Assembly (NCBI GenBank): GCA_963556145.1
Contig: OY744471.1
Coordinates: 2,597,590 to 2,661,589 of the forward strand
Origin: Hygrocybe punicea
Taxonomy: Eukaryota; Basidiomycota; Agaricomycetes; Agaricales; Hygrophoraceae
Direction: 5' to 3'
DNA length: 64,000 bases
Below, in pieces: positions 10,609-22,111 of this stretch (position 1 is its first letter; each line of letters opens with the position of its first letter). Below the pieces are notes generated by a model. It ran no database searches. It was not told the origin of the DNA and worked only from the letters and a program-made list of their open reading frames with translations. The position numbers were made by a program, and so were the translations under genes.

Positions 10609-12026
10609 CAGGCACTTGTCTGGAACACAATGTACACCTTCCTTAATACTCCTAGAATTAATTTTGGATTTTTCAGATGTGTACTCGCAAAGTTAGGTGT
10701 TTAAGGGTCCAATTTTGGCAGAGGCATAAAATGCATTGTGAATATATCCCAATATAAAATGAAATAAAATACAAAAACTCCTCTCGGGGTAGTTATATCA
10801 TACCTACATCTCTTCAGGGTCTTGCCCTGGTCATTGAGGTGTTGTAGTATATATAATAATAATAAGAAAATCCAGCCACTCTTCCCTATATGGCAACTCG
10901 ACCCCGTTTTGGATATCAGCAAATTCCGGTTGAAATTCTCACGCGCGAGTTCAACAACACTTGTCATTTTCAACAACAACACGACAACGGGTGTGGATGC
11001 CAGAGCACCCCAGGTAAGTCTTCCATTTATCCTTTTCATTTATTCTACTGATTATTTAAACACTTGTAGGTTTTTTTTCCCGCACCCTCGTGCCAAATGA
11101 ACACGAACAAGGCAACAGCAATAAGTGGACGCAGATGCGGGTGACAAGGAGACGGCGGACACAGGACGACACAGGATGACTGGAATGCGGACGACGGGGT
11201 AAACGAACGAACGCGATGACAGTGCGAAAGGGGAATACGACAATGGGAACCCGGAACCACGACAACGGGCAGGGGCAATGAAGACGGGGACAACGGGCAC
11301 GGGGACGACAGAAATGAGGACGACCGGGATGGCAGAATGGGACGATGAGGACCACAGAGCCCAACGATGACGACAATGGCCCCGCCAACGCCAACAGGGC
11401 GGCCAACGCCAACAGGGCGGCCAATGCCAACAGGGCGGCCAACGCCCAACAACAATGATGACGGCCCCACCATGCCCAACAGGGTGGCCAACGCCCAACC
11501 ATGACGACGATGGCCCCACTAACGCCCTAAAGACCCCCAATGAAGACAGTGGCCTCAACACTGCCCAAGCCACACCCAACAGGGCCGCCAACGCCCCACC
11601 AATGCCCCAAAGCTGCCAATGCCCAACAACGACGGTGACGGCCTCACAAAGGCCCCCAACGACGACAGCGGCCCCAACAACGCCCAAGCCTCACCCAACA
11701 GGGCCGCCAACACCCCACCAATGCCAAAGGGCCACCAACGCCCAATGACGACAACGACTGCCCCACCAACGCCCAAAGGGGCCCTCAACGACGACTGAGG
11801 TTCCAACAACACCCAAGCCACACCCAACAGGGCCGCCAACGCCCAACAACAACGCCGACGGCCCCACCAACGCCCAATGATGACGGCAACGGCCCCACCA
11901 ATGCCGTAAAGGGCCCCCAGCCAACACCCAATGACGACAGTGGCCCCACTGACGCCCAACATGGCCCAACGATGATGGTGATGGCCCTCACGGCCCCAAC
12001 GACAAGCCCACCAGTAGGGCACCAAC

Positions 12027-12080
12027 ACCTCGTGAAACATGCCGCCGCATCAATTGATGCGTGTGCTGGCTTCGCGAGGT
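12027..12080. repeat. 54-bp dyad motif, copy 1
   Basis: An interrupted palindrome has outer arms ACCTCG / CGAGGT and an exact central palindrome ATCAATTGAT at its midpoint. About 20 of 27 positions pair. Related motifs occur at 38023-38077 and 57902-57956, each at the end of a GC-rich low-complexity segment. Confidence 0.7.
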
Positions 12081-12286
12081 ATGTAGCCATCTTACTGGGT
12101 GTGGGACTGATGCCATCAACATCGGAATGTTCCCTTATAATAAGCTTAAATATGTAAGATTGCTTAGAATAAAATTAAAACTACATGACTACGTATACTA
12201 GGACCTTTAAAGTCACCAACCCCAAACCAATGCCCAAGGAATAGTGGAGAGGCCACCCTCCCCACTGGTGACAGTCAAGGCTAGAA

Positions 12287-12925
12287 TTGAATGCTCACAA
12301 CCATCCAGAGGCTGCACCCAAACTAGGACTTCCGTGCCCTGGCATCAAGCAGAGAAATTCGGCTCTCTCTGCCGGGGTGAGTGGACTGGAAGTCGAAGAG
12401 CACTGGGGGCCAAACACGAAGGTTTCGGGGTTTTTAATTGAAACTGAACAATCACATGATCTTAAACATGTGATTTTTGATGTGGCTAATTCCCAATCAC
12501 ATGACCTTAAACATGTGATTTTTGACTTGAGAATTAGCCATGTCACTTATGAGTTTACTCCAAGTCTGAGTTACTACACTAGCAATCTTGCACAAACTCT
12601 GTTTCAACTTTCTCAAGTTCATTCAAGCTCTTACCCACTCTTACCCTCTAGTCTACCATATACTGAACAATTGCCTGAGTTACTGAGGAAATTCAGACAA
12701 TTCTCAAGGCCACTACAACAAATATGTTCCTCCCACAAACTGCTAATATTGTTTTGGAAAAGAGAATGGTGCAAAGGTGGACTTGTTAAAATTGTTCTAC
12801 TTGTACTGGGATTGAAGGAATGGGGAATTCAAATTCATGGGAAGGCAGCACATGAAAAATGGATAAAAGTTCAGCTAGAGGTAAAGTCAGTGTTTCAGAA
12901 AATTCTATCTGCTGAAAAATTGTAA
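12287..12925 (+). CDS. Hypothetical protein, unrecognised
   Basis: A 212-codon open frame with ordinary composition inside the hAT-like insertion. Its N-terminal third overlaps two copies of a short repeat whose core is TCACATGA..TTAAACATGTGA (about 12450-12530), translated as SHDLKHVIFD twice. The C-terminal half is basic and hydrophobic and contains LVKIVLLVLGLKEWG. I recognise no domain. It could be a gene fragment carried by the element or a chance frame; nothing visible decides the start. Confidence 0.3.
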   Translation: MNAHNHPEAAPKLGLPCPGIKQRNSALSAGVSGLEVEEHWGPNTKVSGFLIETEQSHDLKHVIFDVANSQSHDLKHVIFDLRISHVTYEFTPSLSYYTSNLAQTLFQLSQVHSSSYPLLPSSLPYTEQLPELLRKFRQFSRPLQQICSSHKLLILFWKREWCKGGLVKIVLLVLGLKEWGIQIHGKAAHEKWIKVQLEVKSVFQKILSAEKL

Positions 12926-13680
12926 GTGATTATTGGTGGATATGGTCAATAAAAACACTAATATCAGAAATTAGAAAGGAGTCTAAAATGCATATGGATT
13001 AAGAAGAGGCAAATGAGGAGGGCCATCAAAAAAGAAATGACAAGGCATACATATTTATTGCTCTTTGCAGGTATTTTGGCACATGTGAAATAATCACAAG
13101 ATTTTGATGTTGAAAACATCAAAATTTAACTCCTTCTGTTTTCAGCAGAATCAGATGATTAGATTGGCTCTCTTGTAGAGCAATAACAAATGCATAAAAA
13201 TCCACATGTTGAATATAGTCATTTATAAGTCAAACTGAGTATATATCAAACAAATTATTTTATTTGTATTACTAGCAGCTAGGAATCAGAATGTACTGCA
13301 ATTTTGCCTATCTAATCACCTGATCCTGCCCAAACCCAAAGGAGTTAAAATTGAAATGTTGAAATCATAAATTTGTGATTATATTACATGTGCTAAAATA
13401 ACTGCAAACAGCAATGATTTCTCTACAAGTGATGAACAGAAATAGGGGTTCTATCATTCTGTGAATGTAATGGGAATAGAAACATGAAATATGGAACTTA
13501 TAAATTGTATGTTGAAGTATATGATACTTTGTGAAGAATACAGAGTGGTATTATCTTTTTTGATGAATATAAATCTGTAAATAGCAGAAAATAAATAGTG
13601 AATTAATTAGATAAACCAAACGATAATCTTCACCAGAAATTTTGTATTTGTGGAGGTGCATCAGCCTAGAAAATAGTGGG
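12926..13680. other. AT-rich interval, nothing recognised
   Basis: No long frame, repeat or terminus found. The interval lies inside the hAT-like insertion. Confidence 0.5.
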
Positions 13681-13689
13681 TGCAGGAGA

Positions 13690-14060
13690 TATGCTGATAA
13701 CATCAGCCTAGGCTATCCCAGTGGGGCCCAAAGTTATCCTGGGAAATCAGCCTAGATCATCCCAGTTGGGTCAGGATATATCCTGAGAAAATCAGCCTAG
13801 ATCAAATCAGCCTGAACCATGTCAGTTCGGCCAGGATATATCCTGAGAAAATCAGCCTAGACCATCCCAGTTGGGTCAGGATATATCCTGATAGCATCAG
13901 CCTGAACCATGTCAGTTGGGCCAGGATATATCCTGAGAACCTCAGCCTAGACCATGTCAGTTGGGCCAGGATATATCTCAGCCTGATTCAGCTATCCCCA
14001 AGTCAGTTGGGTGATCTCATTTTCAGGCATCCCATCTCAGTTGGTAATATCTTGCTGAAT
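13690..14060. repeat. Subterminal tandem repeat array, right
   Basis: Inverted counterpart of 7237-7480, with four or five units containing CAGGATATATCCTG and CATGTCAGTTGGGCC. Confidence 0.8.
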
Positions 14061-14073
14061 CTGGTGCAGGTTT

Positions 14074-14466
14074 ACAGTCTCAGATAATACCAATAGAGCC
14101 ACAAACGTGTCTGGTCAGATGCAAATCAAGACAAGCAATGGATCCAGCCCTTTAACAAGGATGGTGTCTTGTTTACAATTTCCCATAACTGCAAGTTACA
14201 CATTTACAGATTACTGGGCACAGGGACAAACGATAGCGTATGTGATTGTGGACATTAAATGTCCACCAGCACCCAGCAACTTAAGTCTCTTCAACCTCTA
14301 TGTTGCTCTGTCGAGGAGCTCAGGATGAAGTCACATTAGGTTGTTGTGAGATTTTGACGATAAACAATTTCTGCAGGCACACGACATGGAGCTATACATG
14401 GAAGACATCAGATTGGCAGAAAGTGATAAGGAGACAAAAGCTTGGTGGTTGGAAATGAGGAGCTGA
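14074..14466 (+). pseudogene. Helitron helicase relic (copy E), 3' part
   Basis: This continues the frame interrupted at 7224. SYTFTDYWAQGQT and LFNLYVALSRSSG are the C-terminal helicase motifs of the PIF1/RecD family. After a frameshift, FDDKQFLQAHD-like and KAWW-like segments follow, and the frame closes at about 14466. The match to Helitron B (31150-31446) is collinear. Confidence 0.85.
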
Positions 14467-14751
14467 AGAAAGGGTTTTCACGGTTTTTCTTAATAGTGAT
14501 TACATGGTTTTTTTTTTCTGTGAATGTGTCAGAGATGGATATAAGGGTAATGAAAGTGTTGTTTTCATTGATTTATGATCACCAACCCTGATTCATTTCT
14601 TTTTGAAGAGCAATTTGCCAGGCCATGTGACACATGACATGAAAGGTGAATCTGCCAATTCGCCACAAATGGTCATGATGCATGACAGGGGAAATTTTCA
14701 CCTCCTAAGTACTTAGATGGATGCAATATATCCAAATTTCTTTCTCTGAGG
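14467..14751. other. Interval between helicase relic and Ulp1 relic
   Basis: It contains CCAATTCGCC and, further on, TTTTCACCTCC..ACTTAGATGG. These loosely resemble the terminal repeat near 100-155, and might be the left end of the Ulp1/DDE element. No gene. Confidence 0.3.
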
Positions 14752-16168
14752 ATGCTTGAGCTCAATATTCCACCTGAAATTCTCCAGTGCACTCTCCCGA
14801 ATCAAAATTTGTCCATCAATGCCTTTGTTGCCTTCAAGATCCCACCACTGAATAATACACCTCCTGAGCATCAAGCTTCACATATTGTCATTGCGGCCAA
14901 ACCACCCAATACCCATACAGAAGATATTTATAACATTCTTTCAGCTCCAGTTCTGTTACTCTCTGTGGTCAAAGACCTCTTCAACTGCCTCAGTTCAAGT
15001 TCCACGATGACCTCGATTCCAAGATCTGTAGCCCACAATCTAGATTCAGCCAGGATAAAATATCTTCCCCTCTGGATCATCACGTACTGGAATGAGATCC
15101 ATCACCTCCACAAGGACCACCAATGCTGGATTTTAGCTAATCGGACCCTACAAAACCTTCATAAGCAGGGAGCCAGCACCCAGGAGCTTGTGGACAGGGT
15201 CTACACCACATTCAGCTAGTTACCATGGTTTGGATCAGTCCATGGCTTCCGTGAGACTTGTGATATGATTCACTTACATCAATATGCCACCTCAAACTGG
15301 CTGACGGCAGCTCATGAGAATCAGCTGCTGGACCTGCTACAGCACGACATCAATAAACACCACATGGCACCCAATAAAATCACCATTCAGGATGCAGACT
15401 TCATTGATGCAATCCTCCATGCCTTTAATCGCTGGCACCACCAGAGCTGGCAAGGGAAAAACACCCACCCGAGGGCTTTCCATGTCATTGGAGAATCACT
15501 AGCCTCCAGAGTTCTGACTCAGTTGGGGACTATTGCAAATACCCAAAAGACTCACTGGGTTGCCATGGTGTTGGACTTCCTTCGTGGTGTCATTTGGTAT
15601 GGTGATTCCCTATGTTGGAAGCTCAATACAAACATTGAAGTGACTCTTGGCTGATGGTTAGAAGAGTACACATCAGTGACATTCACATACAAGAAGATGC
15701 CGGTCACTTACCAAAGTGACAGCTTCTCATGCGGTCTTTTTATGGGGAATGCCCTCTCTTATTATTTCCTGCCCATCCAACACCCACTAATGGCTCCTTC
15801 GGATGTCACTGTAGCCAGGCTCCAGGTGTTGTTACATGTCTGTGAACAACACCAGATGGAGGTCAGTTTTCATCAAATGGCACTGGATTAATTAACATAT
15901 GTGACACAGGGTGGCCATTCATGCAATGTTGCATATGAATACAACATCCAGTTACCTATCCTGAACACCTCGTCTTCGGATAAGGAATTGGACTCAGACT
16001 TTGAAGTGGTGTCGGTCCAGACAGACCCTGACAAATTAGCTGGGTCCACCAAACATCCGCACAACACAAATGACAAGTCATCCTCGTCCAAATACTCAGC
16101 CGATGATGAGAGCATGCTGGCCTCCCAAGATCTTCTCCCTGCTGATCTACCCCAGGATTCAATGTGAT
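14752..16168 (+). pseudogene. Ulp1-type (C48) cysteine protease of a transposon, decayed
   Basis: Three open segments (14752-15219, 15265-15654, 15676-15891), then an acidic tail to 16168. The protease core is readable: THWVAMVLDF supplies the catalytic His, GDSL the Asp, and YQSDSFSCGLFMGN the oxyanion Gln and nucleophile Cys. Stops at 15217-15219 and 15652-15654 (TGGCTGA: Gly-stop-Trp) interrupt it. Ulp1-family proteases cleave SUMO-like proteins, and in Agaricomycete genomes such genes often sit inside DNA transposons. The DDE transposase relic follows directly in the same direction, so the two probably formed one element. Confidence 0.75.
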
Positions 16169-16179
16169 CTGAAATCAGA

Positions 16180-18120
16180 TTGTCAGCACAGTCATGTATC
16201 AAGATCGAATCCTCTGTGCGAATGGCACTTGGAGCCAAGAATGCCCCACTGTTAAAGTTCTTCAAGCCCTGCACACCCGAAGAATGTGACATGAATCTCG
16301 CAAGGGAACAGGAGGTCATCCATGACAGGGAGGGCGATGAGACACTTGCATGGGTTGCCAGCAGTTGCTAGGGAAGCGATTGAAAGCCAAGCTGCGACAA
16401 CACAAACACTGCCACAAACGGAATGAGCAGGAAATAATTGCTGGAATTCAGAGCCCTGGTGGAACCAAGCGCAAACTTGTTCCAGTCGAGTTAGTAGATT
16501 CTGGCTTGTCGAAGAGACGCCGCATGGAACTGGCTGAGGAAACACGCCCAGCATAACTATTGGAAAGAAAAATCAAGGAAAAAAAAAGGAAACCTCAGGG
16601 TCACAAAGCAAAACACATGCCACGTCAGGCCAAGTATCACAATTGGTTTAGCCCAGTGTGCTGGAGGATGATTGAAGAAGCTGCTAAAGCTGCAAGATGA
16701 AAAATGAGTGCAATGCAGATAGTCAAAATTGCCAAGGCATGGTATCCGATTATTTTTGAGGGTCTGGCACGGAAGACCATCAGAGAGTGGATTGATCAAT
16801 CAGGTCCGCAACCACAGTGGTCAGACTCAACATTGCTCAAGATCAAGGCTGGGAATATTCCTGGCCACCCGAATGGAGGACCTCGCGGGATACTGGTGAG
16901 CTGCATCGTGGTGGTTAACAGACAAATTAACTCACGGAATCCAGTCCAACTACCCAGTTGTTGTCAGGAAAATAAAAGAGCATTTGTCTGAGCTCCGCAA
17001 CAATGAGGTTGCAGTGTCAGTAATCACAGCTCGAGGTGTCATGATCGCAACAATTATCTGAGAGGAACCTGCTATCTTGCAGCGTCAATTTCATGATGGA
17101 TCAATTTTCCATGCTTCTGACACCTTTGTGAGAAGGTGGTTGCACGAGACCATGAGTTGAAGCCATCGTAAGGCCACTCATGCTGCCCATAAACTCCCTG
17201 ATGACTGGGAAGATCAATATGAAAAATCAGCTCTCAGAAAAGCCTACCTTTTGAACGAATACAATATTCCAGCAGAGTTGTATGCAAACTCAGACCAGAC
17301 CCAACGATTATATGCTGCAGGTGACAAGTTGACATATACGAAAACTGGCACAAATCAAGTGTCAGTTATAGGCGGAGATGAGAAAAGGGCCCTCACCGTA
17401 ATGGTTACAGTAACGAGTGTTGGCACCCTTCTTCCATTCCAAGCTGTCTATCAAGGAAGGATGGATTGATCGTGCCCAGATTCGAAGGCCCCATGCTATG
17501 CTGCTGCAATCACTGCAGGCTTTTGATTCAAGTTTTCTGGAACCAAGACATATTGGGCCAATCAGTGAACCATGAAAAATTTTGTCAACGGAATTCTCGC
17601 ACCTTACTTTGATGAGACCAAAGCTAGATTGGGCTATCCAGAAGAGCAGTGATCATTATGGACGATTGATGTATGGGCTGTGCATCGGTCAGAAGAATTC
17701 TTGGACTGGATGCATGAAACGCACCCAACAATCCTCATTGACTTCGTACTGGGAGGCTATACCGGTATGGTATAGCCTTGTGATGTCGGAATACAACAAC
17801 CGTTCAAGCACATTACAAATCAGTGTTTTTTAGAAGACATCATGGAAAACACACTCACGCAAATTGATGCCGGTGAAGGAGTTACCATTGATGACAGGCT
17901 GCCGACACTCTGGAATGTGAGTGTGAGGTGGTTATGGAAAGCATTTGAGACCTTGAATAAGCCAGAGATTGTGGTGAAGGTAAGAAACCAGAACTTTAGC
18001 AGCGGAACCAAAGACTTACCAATGCTGTGAAACAGGCATTCGAGCTCTGTATTGTCAAGGACTGCAATATGTCCCATGGTTCACTGAGATCACGTGAAAT
18101 GCAAAAAAGATTAAGGAACT
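16180..18120 (+). pseudogene. DDE-superfamily transposase, decayed
   Basis: Segments in several frames line up as one protein. First comes an N-terminal KFFKPCTPEE region (16255). Next is a helical segment with AKAWYPIIFEGLARKTIREW (16730). Then follows a DDE domain with YANSDQTQRLYAAGDKLTYT (17280; first catalytic Asp in NSDQT), LPFQAVYQG, TIDVWAVHRSEEFLDWMH (17665; second Asp), and GGYTGMV..PCDVGIQQPFKH (17755). At least four frameshifts or stops (for example 16368, 16698, 17469, 17631) make it non-functional. The family resembles the pogo/Tc1-like DDE proteins common in basidiomycetes. Neighbouring Ulp1 codes on the same strand. Confidence 0.75.
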
Positions 18121-18179
18121 TACATATGAAAAATGATCCTTTTTGGATTGAATTGAATTAGGTGAATGTCTGTCATATT

Positions 18180-18661
18180 TGGCCAGTGATGATGTGATTT
18201 AGCATATATTACACAAAATTATCATATATGGTTAGACTGGTCACATGTGACTGTCACCAATGCAATCAGCAAAAAGTTTGCTGTATAGTATCAAAAATTA
18301 CCTTATATGGTTAGATTAGTCACACATGACTGTCACACCTAGCCCGAAATGATTATATTAGTCAGCAGTTCAATTTTCACCTGATTCTGATAAGAATTGA
18401 AGCTAGTATGAATATTTTGAATATAATTAGAAGGTAATTTGTCTTTTCTGTGGCAACCCATATTTAAATGCTTATGTAAGCTTGTCCAGACATGGCCACG
18501 ATCACATGTGATTTTTCAGAACATCAAGTAGAATCATATCTCTTGCCTAAAAAAAAAGTCCTCTATTTAATCAATTAATTAATTAATTAATTAATTATGA
18601 ACCCTTACTGAGCCTGGTCTGATAAAGAACGAGTCTTTTAATAAATTAAAAGAACTCATAA
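18180..18661 (+). mobile_element. H-family 3' half, truncated
   Basis: Contains GGTTAGACTGGTCACATGTG and ends GAGTCTTTTAATAAATTAAAAGAACTCATAA, a slightly mutated family hairpin. The 5' end is missing. Confidence 0.75.
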
Positions 18662-18664
18662 TAT

Positions 18665-19185
18665 TTATAATGTGCAATGAATGTTATGGTGATCAATATA
18701 AAATTTAGCAAACTTTATATAAAATTGCCTTATATGGTTAGACTGGTCACATGTGACTATCACCATCGTGATCAACAAAAAATTTGGTATATAATATCAA
18801 AGATTACCTGATATGGTTAGATCAGTCACATGTGACTGTCACACCTTGCCCAAAATGGTTATCTTAGTCAGCAGTTCAATTTTCAGCTGATTCTGAGAAG
18901 AATTAAAGTCAGTATGAATATTTTGAATATAATTGGAAGGTAGTTTGTATTTTCTGAGAAAACCCATATTTGAATGCTTATGTAAGCTTGTCCACACATG
19001 GCCCCAACTGCATCTTATTTTCCTGTATCAGAAGTAGAATCATATCTCTTGCCCAAAAAATTCTGTCTATAGGCGATCAACTTTATCAATTAATCAATTA
19101 ATCAATTAATTAATTAATTACGAACGCTCACTGAACCAGGTCTGATAAAGAACGAGTCTTTTAATAAATTAAAAGAACTCGTAAT
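18665..19185 (+). mobile_element. H-family 3' half, truncated, second copy
   Basis: Head-to-tail with the previous copy. Ends AAAAGAACTCGTAAT. Helitron A homology starts about 20 bases further on. Confidence 0.75.
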
Positions 19186-19204
19186 AGGTTTAGGTTTATA
19201 TCAA

Positions 19205-20149
19205 GTTGGCATTAGTAAGCAAATACAAATAGATGTAAACAAAGACAAATAAGGTACTCTCTTAGAAGTATTTTCACTGGGCATGTGTAAGTGATGTTTT
19301 AACTTAACCATATAAAAAACAAAAACAAATAAACAAACCCAATATGGTTAGATTACTTTATATTCCAACTTTGGTCTTGGTCAATTTTATTATGTAATCT
19401 TGATTACATAATGATTAGTCAGATCACCATTTGAACCTTATTGCGCTTTTGCCTCTTGAACCTAAACCACACCTTGCCATTTGGTACGTTAAGTTTACCT
19501 TTTTGGCTCGTTTAAGCTCAGTTTGCCATATTTAGACTCCTAAAAACTGTTTTCTGGATCAGGTGATGTGCCCAGACCATTCAGGGTCCAATGCTGACAT
19601 AAGATTTCCTTTTTTAGATACAAACTCAAAAATTCTTCGGATTTTTGTGTTTTTGATTTTCAGTGGCTCTGTTTTATTTTCTGGACCACTGGTAATGTCT
19701 TCAATTGGTATATCTTGTTGTTTGTTAACATAATCTATCATTTTACAGCCCATCTCCCATTCAATTTTCAAAGTATCTATAAATTTCATGTGTTTTCCCC
19801 TTTTTTGTTGGTTTAAGCTCAGTTTTCTGTATTCCGACTCCAAAAAAAAGCGCTCTGGATCAGGTGATGTCCCTGCACCATTCAGGTTCCAATGCTGAAG
19901 TAATCTTTCCTTTTATAGACAAAAAAGTCGAAAATTCTTCAGATTTTCATGCTTTTTCTTTTCTCTGGCTCTGTTTTGTATCTTGGACCACTGGTAATGT
20001 CTTTTATTGGTGTCAATTATCATTAGTTGACATAATCTATCATTTGATAGCCAATCTTCCTGTCAACATTCAAAGTATGTGGAAATTTCACATTTTTAGA
20101 TTCTATAAGCTCATTTCTTAACCTACAGGTTTACAGTGGATCTTTTCTG
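19205..20149 (+). repeat. Helitron A 5' region with about 300-bp tandem repeats
   Basis: Units starting near 19555, 19855 and 20150 share TCTGGATCAGGTGATG and the phrase CCATTCAGG.TCCAATGCTGA. An inverted copy of the whole arrangement lies at 47280-48250, next to the same protein N-terminus. The block therefore belongs to the element and probably includes its promoter. AG/GTGATG at each unit is splice-donor-like. Confidence 0.7.
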
Positions 20150-20868
20150 GCTCAGGTATGAATATCTTACCATCTATGATCAAATGTTTACCAAATATAT
20201 CCTTACATAGCCTTAAAATGCGAAAATTTGTGGATTTTTTCGATTTTTACTGCTTTATGTACTGGAATTTGTATTGGTATGTTGTTTATTCATCTTCTTC
20301 AGATATATTTGACATATCCATATTGTCATCCAGCTTTTATGATCAAAAAAACTATAAACCTGTTCACAAAAATGGTAAAAATATCATCCATGTCACAATG
20401 TCTTATGATTTTTATCATTGCAATGTCTTGGGCACAATGTGCTGTCATTTGGATTGGCCTTGTGCCTTCTGCAAATATCATACAAAATGTCCATGTCACA
20501 CCAACTGTCTCTGTAATACCAAACGTCATTCTGTGCCCTGTTACTCTGAATTTTTATGAAGAAAATCTTCCCAAGGATGAAAATCACACTTGTTTGCCCA
20601 GCTTAACCCCATTTCAACATATTGGTCTTCAGTCTACTTCTCCATTTACACCACCAAACCCTGAAAAACCCACAAATACCCACAACAGTACTGAATTTGT
20701 CTTTCCTAGTTGTCAATCTGCCCATACCCCTTTCCTATTAGAACTATATGCCAGAGTTGTCTTAAACATGTTTGATTTGCTTGCTGTGTAACATTGTACA
20801 ACTAGCATTGCTAATAAATGCAGGTATATCAAGTTAAAGCTTCAACAGAATATGTTCAGAAAACATGA
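20150..20868 (+). pseudogene. Helitron A protein, N-terminal segment
   Basis: The frame from 20228 (MWIFSIFTALCTGICIGMLF) to a TAA at 20789-20791 continues past it as CTTSIANKCRYIKLKLQQ and is cut at KHD by Helitron B. The second copy (minus, 46570-47277) has TAT instead of TAA and reads through, showing the stop is secondary. Hydrophobic stretches suggest membrane segments in this frame. A different frame (20400-20530) is strikingly rich in Cys and His (CCHLDWPCAFCKYHTKC) in both copies, so the true coding frame or splicing of this part is uncertain. Function unknown. Confidence 0.5.
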
Positions 20869-20906
20869 CTAGAGGGAAGGGCCACCTTCGGTGGCGCAAC
20901 CTTGCT
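20869..20906 (-). other. Helitron B 3' terminus (hairpin + CTAG)
   Basis: Minus strand: GCAAGGTTGC, then GCCACCGAAGGTGGC, then CCTTCCCT and CTAG|T. The GCAAGGTTGC block also occurs at the 5' terminus of the same element. Confidence 0.85.
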
Positions 20907-22111
20907 CCTTTTTTTGGCAGTCTGATAGATTTGGACTTGAAAAACATGCGACGTTTACTTAGAATACAACCGATGTGTACTTAAAATAGCAAGGCATCCA
21001 GAATTCACTTCTTTTTCATCAAAATTCGGGTGTGTTTTGGTGACAAGTACTTCAGTGGTCAGCAAGACGTGATGATGCGTTAAGCCTTGTCGTTGAAATT
21101 CTGCTGCTTGGACGAGATGAGGAATTCACGGTAGGGGTGAAATATCGATAACGCACGTGGACCAGTCGTTGAGAGAATGGGAAGCGGGGTAGTCCCCAAG
21201 GAAAGAAAAGAAATGTGGTGAGCGTTCAATTTTGAGGCTGGCAGAAGCATGCGTGTTTGGGGACCGGTTTTTCAATGAGATGAGTCCAGCGCGACATCTT
21301 CAAAGAAGTACATGACGTCGTGGCATTAATGACGTTGTGGCAGAGGGTAATCCGAGTCGGTGGTTATTCAGCGTGAAGATTGTGATCAGATGTTGTTACC
21401 GGGATGACGTGCCGTGTCTCACCAGTCGTGTCTCACCTTTTATTAAGCCATGAGGCTTGCATGGATTTGAGAATCGATACAACTATGCCAACTCCAATTG
21501 ATTTCACTGCGTTTTTCCACGTCCTCCGTTTTGTCGACGGTGAGGATTTGCACATTCACGAAGTGCAATGGGCACCAAGGTCATCAGAAGAGCAACAAAA
21601 TTCATATCGGATGTTTGAAACGAGTTTAGGGGTGGTGCATTTTCTTTCCGCAAGCGGGGGACACGATTAACGGGAATCGTGTCAGTTTGTTCACACGCAT
21701 CGCATATATTACACGGGTTCATTTTTGGTTTTCGTCTTTGATTGTGAGGCGGTTTTGGCTGATGAACAAGTGTAGGAAAATGGGTACCAACAGTTGAAGG
21801 AAAGGAGTGGGATTTGACGTTTTCTTGACCGGTGACCTTCGACAGATAGCAGGAGAGTGGTTTATTTATAGATCAAGGCGGAGACTGTTGGAAAAGCGGT
21901 AATTACAGAAGAGGAGGTACAAAACAGTGAGGGCAAGAAAAAAACGTAACATTTTTTTTTTGCGGTTTTCGTTTCCGTTGACGCTCTGATTGATGTCGAA
22001 AGAGAAGGCGTTGGCTGTTGGGGACGGAATAATGACTTGTAGTAGTACAAATAAGAGAATGCATGTGAAAAACGTAGTGAATCGATGTCTCAGCCTCGGG
22101 TTTTTTTTTGG
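20907..22111. other. 3' flank inside Helitron B
   Basis: A minus-strand frame at 21504-21722 begins MNPCNICDACEQTD, a CxxCxxC cluster, and could be a small accessory exon in the same direction as the gene upstream of it. It has no recognisable fold. A + strand frame at 21404-21670 overlaps it. No other structure was found. Confidence 0.3.

Larger units (their letters stand above)
9195..12080. mobile_element. Second foldback element with GC-rich arms
   Basis: The left arm (about 9195-10255) and right arm (about 10890-12080) are inverted, diverged copies. Shared blocks include GATATCC/GGATATC next to CGAGTTGCC, a GTAAGTCTTCC...TTGTAGG intron-like segment, a CGCACCCTCG block and a long GACGACAACGG-type region. 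The intervening loop (10256-10890) contains the assembly gap and a small hairpin element. A related single arm occurs at 57250-57956. The long open frames in the arms have codon-like periodicity but translate to Arg/Thr/Asp- or Ser/Pro/Val-rich low-complexity protein. I cannot define outer termini. Confidence 0.65.
7233..14065. mobile_element. hAT-like non-autonomous insertion, 8-bp TSD GCAGGTTT
   Basis: The direct repeat GCAGGTTT lies at 7225-7232 and 14066-14073. Left and right ends share ATTCAGCAAGATATTACC in inverted orientation, starting about 5-6 bases from each tip (left tip CAGGGC, right tip on the other strand ACCAG). The ends then continue as inverted copies of a tandem CAGGATATATCCTG-containing array. 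The insertion splits the helicase relic. No transposase was found in 6.8 kb. The interior holds a GC-rich foldback, tandem repeats, a G-rich tract and one unassigned ORF, so it is probably itself nested. Confidence 0.75.

Noticed and set aside
11045..12040. Minus-strand frames rich in Gly, Trp, Ala and Val
   Set aside because: Translations of a GCCAACAGGGCGGCCAACGCC-type tandem sequence. Several frames are open at once and no start is favoured.
7237..14060. The two CAGGATATATCCTG arrays as a possible CRISPR
   Set aside because: Spacers are themselves repeated and units are irregular. The arrays are inverted subterminal repeats of a eukaryotic transposon.
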